From the NCBI GenBank assembly GCA_013205645.1, contig JABMMH010000173.1, positions 1-5,974 on the forward strand: 5,974 nucleotides of DNA. Direction: 5' to 3'. The notes under the pieces are model-generated. The model was not told where the DNA came from. It saw only the letters and a list, made by a program, of their open reading frames with translations, and made no database searches. A program made the position numbers and the translations under genes. Source of the DNA: Polaromonas sp. Its GTDB lineage: Bacteria > Pseudomonadota > Gammaproteobacteria > Burkholderiales > Burkholderiaceae_C. Of this stretch, positions 5,182 through 5,974 are shown piece after piece; within the stretch, counting starts at the first letter, position 1, and each line of letters starts with the position of its first letter.

Positions 5182-5974
5182 TCAAGCGTAAAGTGGGTTG
5201 ATTTTGTCGGTGTTGATGCCGTACTTTGTGATCGCCTCGGCCACCTTGGCGACTGGCAATTTACCGTCTTCGCTGAGGGCTTTGAGCGCCGCCAAGACGA
5301 TGTAATGACGGTCAATCTCAAAGTGCTCGCGCAGCTTGCTGCGGAAATCGCTGCGGCCAAAACCGTCAGTACCCAACACTTTGTAGTTGCGACCCTTTGG
5401 AATGAAGGAGCGAATCTGCTCAGCATAAGCCTTCATGTAGTCGGTCGATGCAACGATAGGACCTTCACTCTTGCCGAGCTGCTGGCTGACAAACGAAACA
5501 CGTGGCTCATGGGTCGGGTGCAGCAGGTTGTGACGCTCGCAGTCCTGGCCTTCACGGGTCAGCTCGTTGAAGCTTGGGCAGCTCCAAACGTCAGCCGCAA
5601 TACCCCAGTCTTTCTCGAGCAAGGCTTGCGCCGCAATGCTTTCGCGCAGGATGGTGCCGGAACCCAGCAACTGAACCCGCTGGGCAGACTTGCCGCCCGG
5701 CTTGCACAGGTACATGCCTTTGATGATTTGCGCTTCGGTGCCAGCACTCAAGCCGGGCATCGCGTAGCTTTCATTCAACAGCGTGATGTAGAAATAGACG
5801 TTTTCCTGCTTTTCCACCATGCGCTTGAGGCCATGGTGCAAGATCACGCCGACTTCGTGCGCGAAGGTCGGGTCGTAGCTGATGCAGTTGGGAATAGTGC
5901 TGGCCAAAATATGGCTGTGACCGTCTTCGTGCTGCAGGCCTTCGCCATTCAGCGTGGTGCGACCGGAGGTGCCG
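5182..5974 (-). CDS. aceE: Pyruvate dehydrogenase E1 (homodimeric type), C-terminal 263 codons
   Basis: This is the 3' part of the gene for the thiamine-diphosphate E1 enzyme, which decarboxylates pyruvate and reductively acetylates the lipoyl arm of E2. The frame is open to the right edge, so the gene continues outside the window; the visible part would be roughly the last 30 percent of a typical ~890-aa AceE. The segment TSGRTTLNGEGLQHEDGHSH followed by STIPNCISYDPTF is highly characteristic of the family. NESYAMPG, LLGSGTILRES, and KVLGTDGFGRSDFRSKLREHF in the C-terminal domain also match. The protein ends DKINPLYA. An in-frame TTG at 5907 could be mistaken for a start, but conserved residues lie on both sides of it. 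No frameshift or damage is seen. It is first in the visible operon, so the operon promoter lies outside the window. Confidence 0.97.
   Translation of the reverse strand, partial: GTSGRTTLNGEGLQHEDGHSHILASTIPNCISYDPTFAHEVGVILHHGLKRMVEKQENVYFYITLLNESYAMPGLSAGTEAQIIKGMYLCKPGGKSAQRVQLLGSGTILRESIAAQALLEKDWGIAADVWSCPSFNELTREGQDCERHNLLHPTHEPRVSFVSQQLGKSEGPIVASTDYMKAYAEQIRSFIPKGRNYKVLGTDGFGRSDFRSKLREHFEIDRHYIVLAALKALSEDGKLPVAKVAEAITKYGINTDKINPLYA

Noticed and set aside
5182..5907. TTG at 5907 as a start codon for a short separate gene
   Set aside because: Conserved AceE sequence continues upstream of it to the window edge, so it is an internal Leu codon.

Overview
The window looks like a betaproteobacterial chromosome, most likely Burkholderiales. 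Three things point there. The pyruvate dehydrogenase operon uses a homodimeric-type E1 (aceE), followed by aceF. Its E3 (lpdA) carries its own N-terminal lipoyl domain. Between E2 and E3 sits a small proteasome-like Ntn-hydrolase of the kind described as the betaproteobacterial proteasome homologue (BPH). The genus cannot be fixed from this sequence. Every gene supported here is on the minus strand, so transcription runs from the right edge to the left.

Reading in the direction of transcription, the window opens with the last 263 codons of aceE (E1), which enters from the right edge. After 49 bases come aceF (E2, 460 aa, one lipoyl domain), then after 10 bases the Ntn-hydrolase (196 aa), then lpdA (617 aa), whose ATG overlaps the hydrolase stop in an ATGA junction. 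A strong stem-loop terminator lies just past lpdA. The tight spacing suggests that E1, E2, the protease homologue and E3 are made from one transcript. Its promoter would lie upstream of aceE, outside the window.

A 320-base intergenic region follows. It holds the terminator, a GC-rich stretch with small inverted repeats, and an AT-rich stretch with a possible promoter and short palindromes. A second operon then starts: a two-[2Fe-2S] subunit (157 aa) of the isoquinoline 1-oxidoreductase / xanthine dehydrogenase type, overlapping by 8 bases the molybdopterin-binding large subunit. That subunit has a twin-arginine signal and runs off the left edge after about 170 codons. Together they would form an exported molybdenum hydroxylase whose substrate cannot be told from sequence.

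The item most worth a second look is the proteasome homologue embedded between the E2 and E3 genes and apparently translationally coupled to E3. The protein family is known in outline. Its link to pyruvate dehydrogenase is an inference from gene order.
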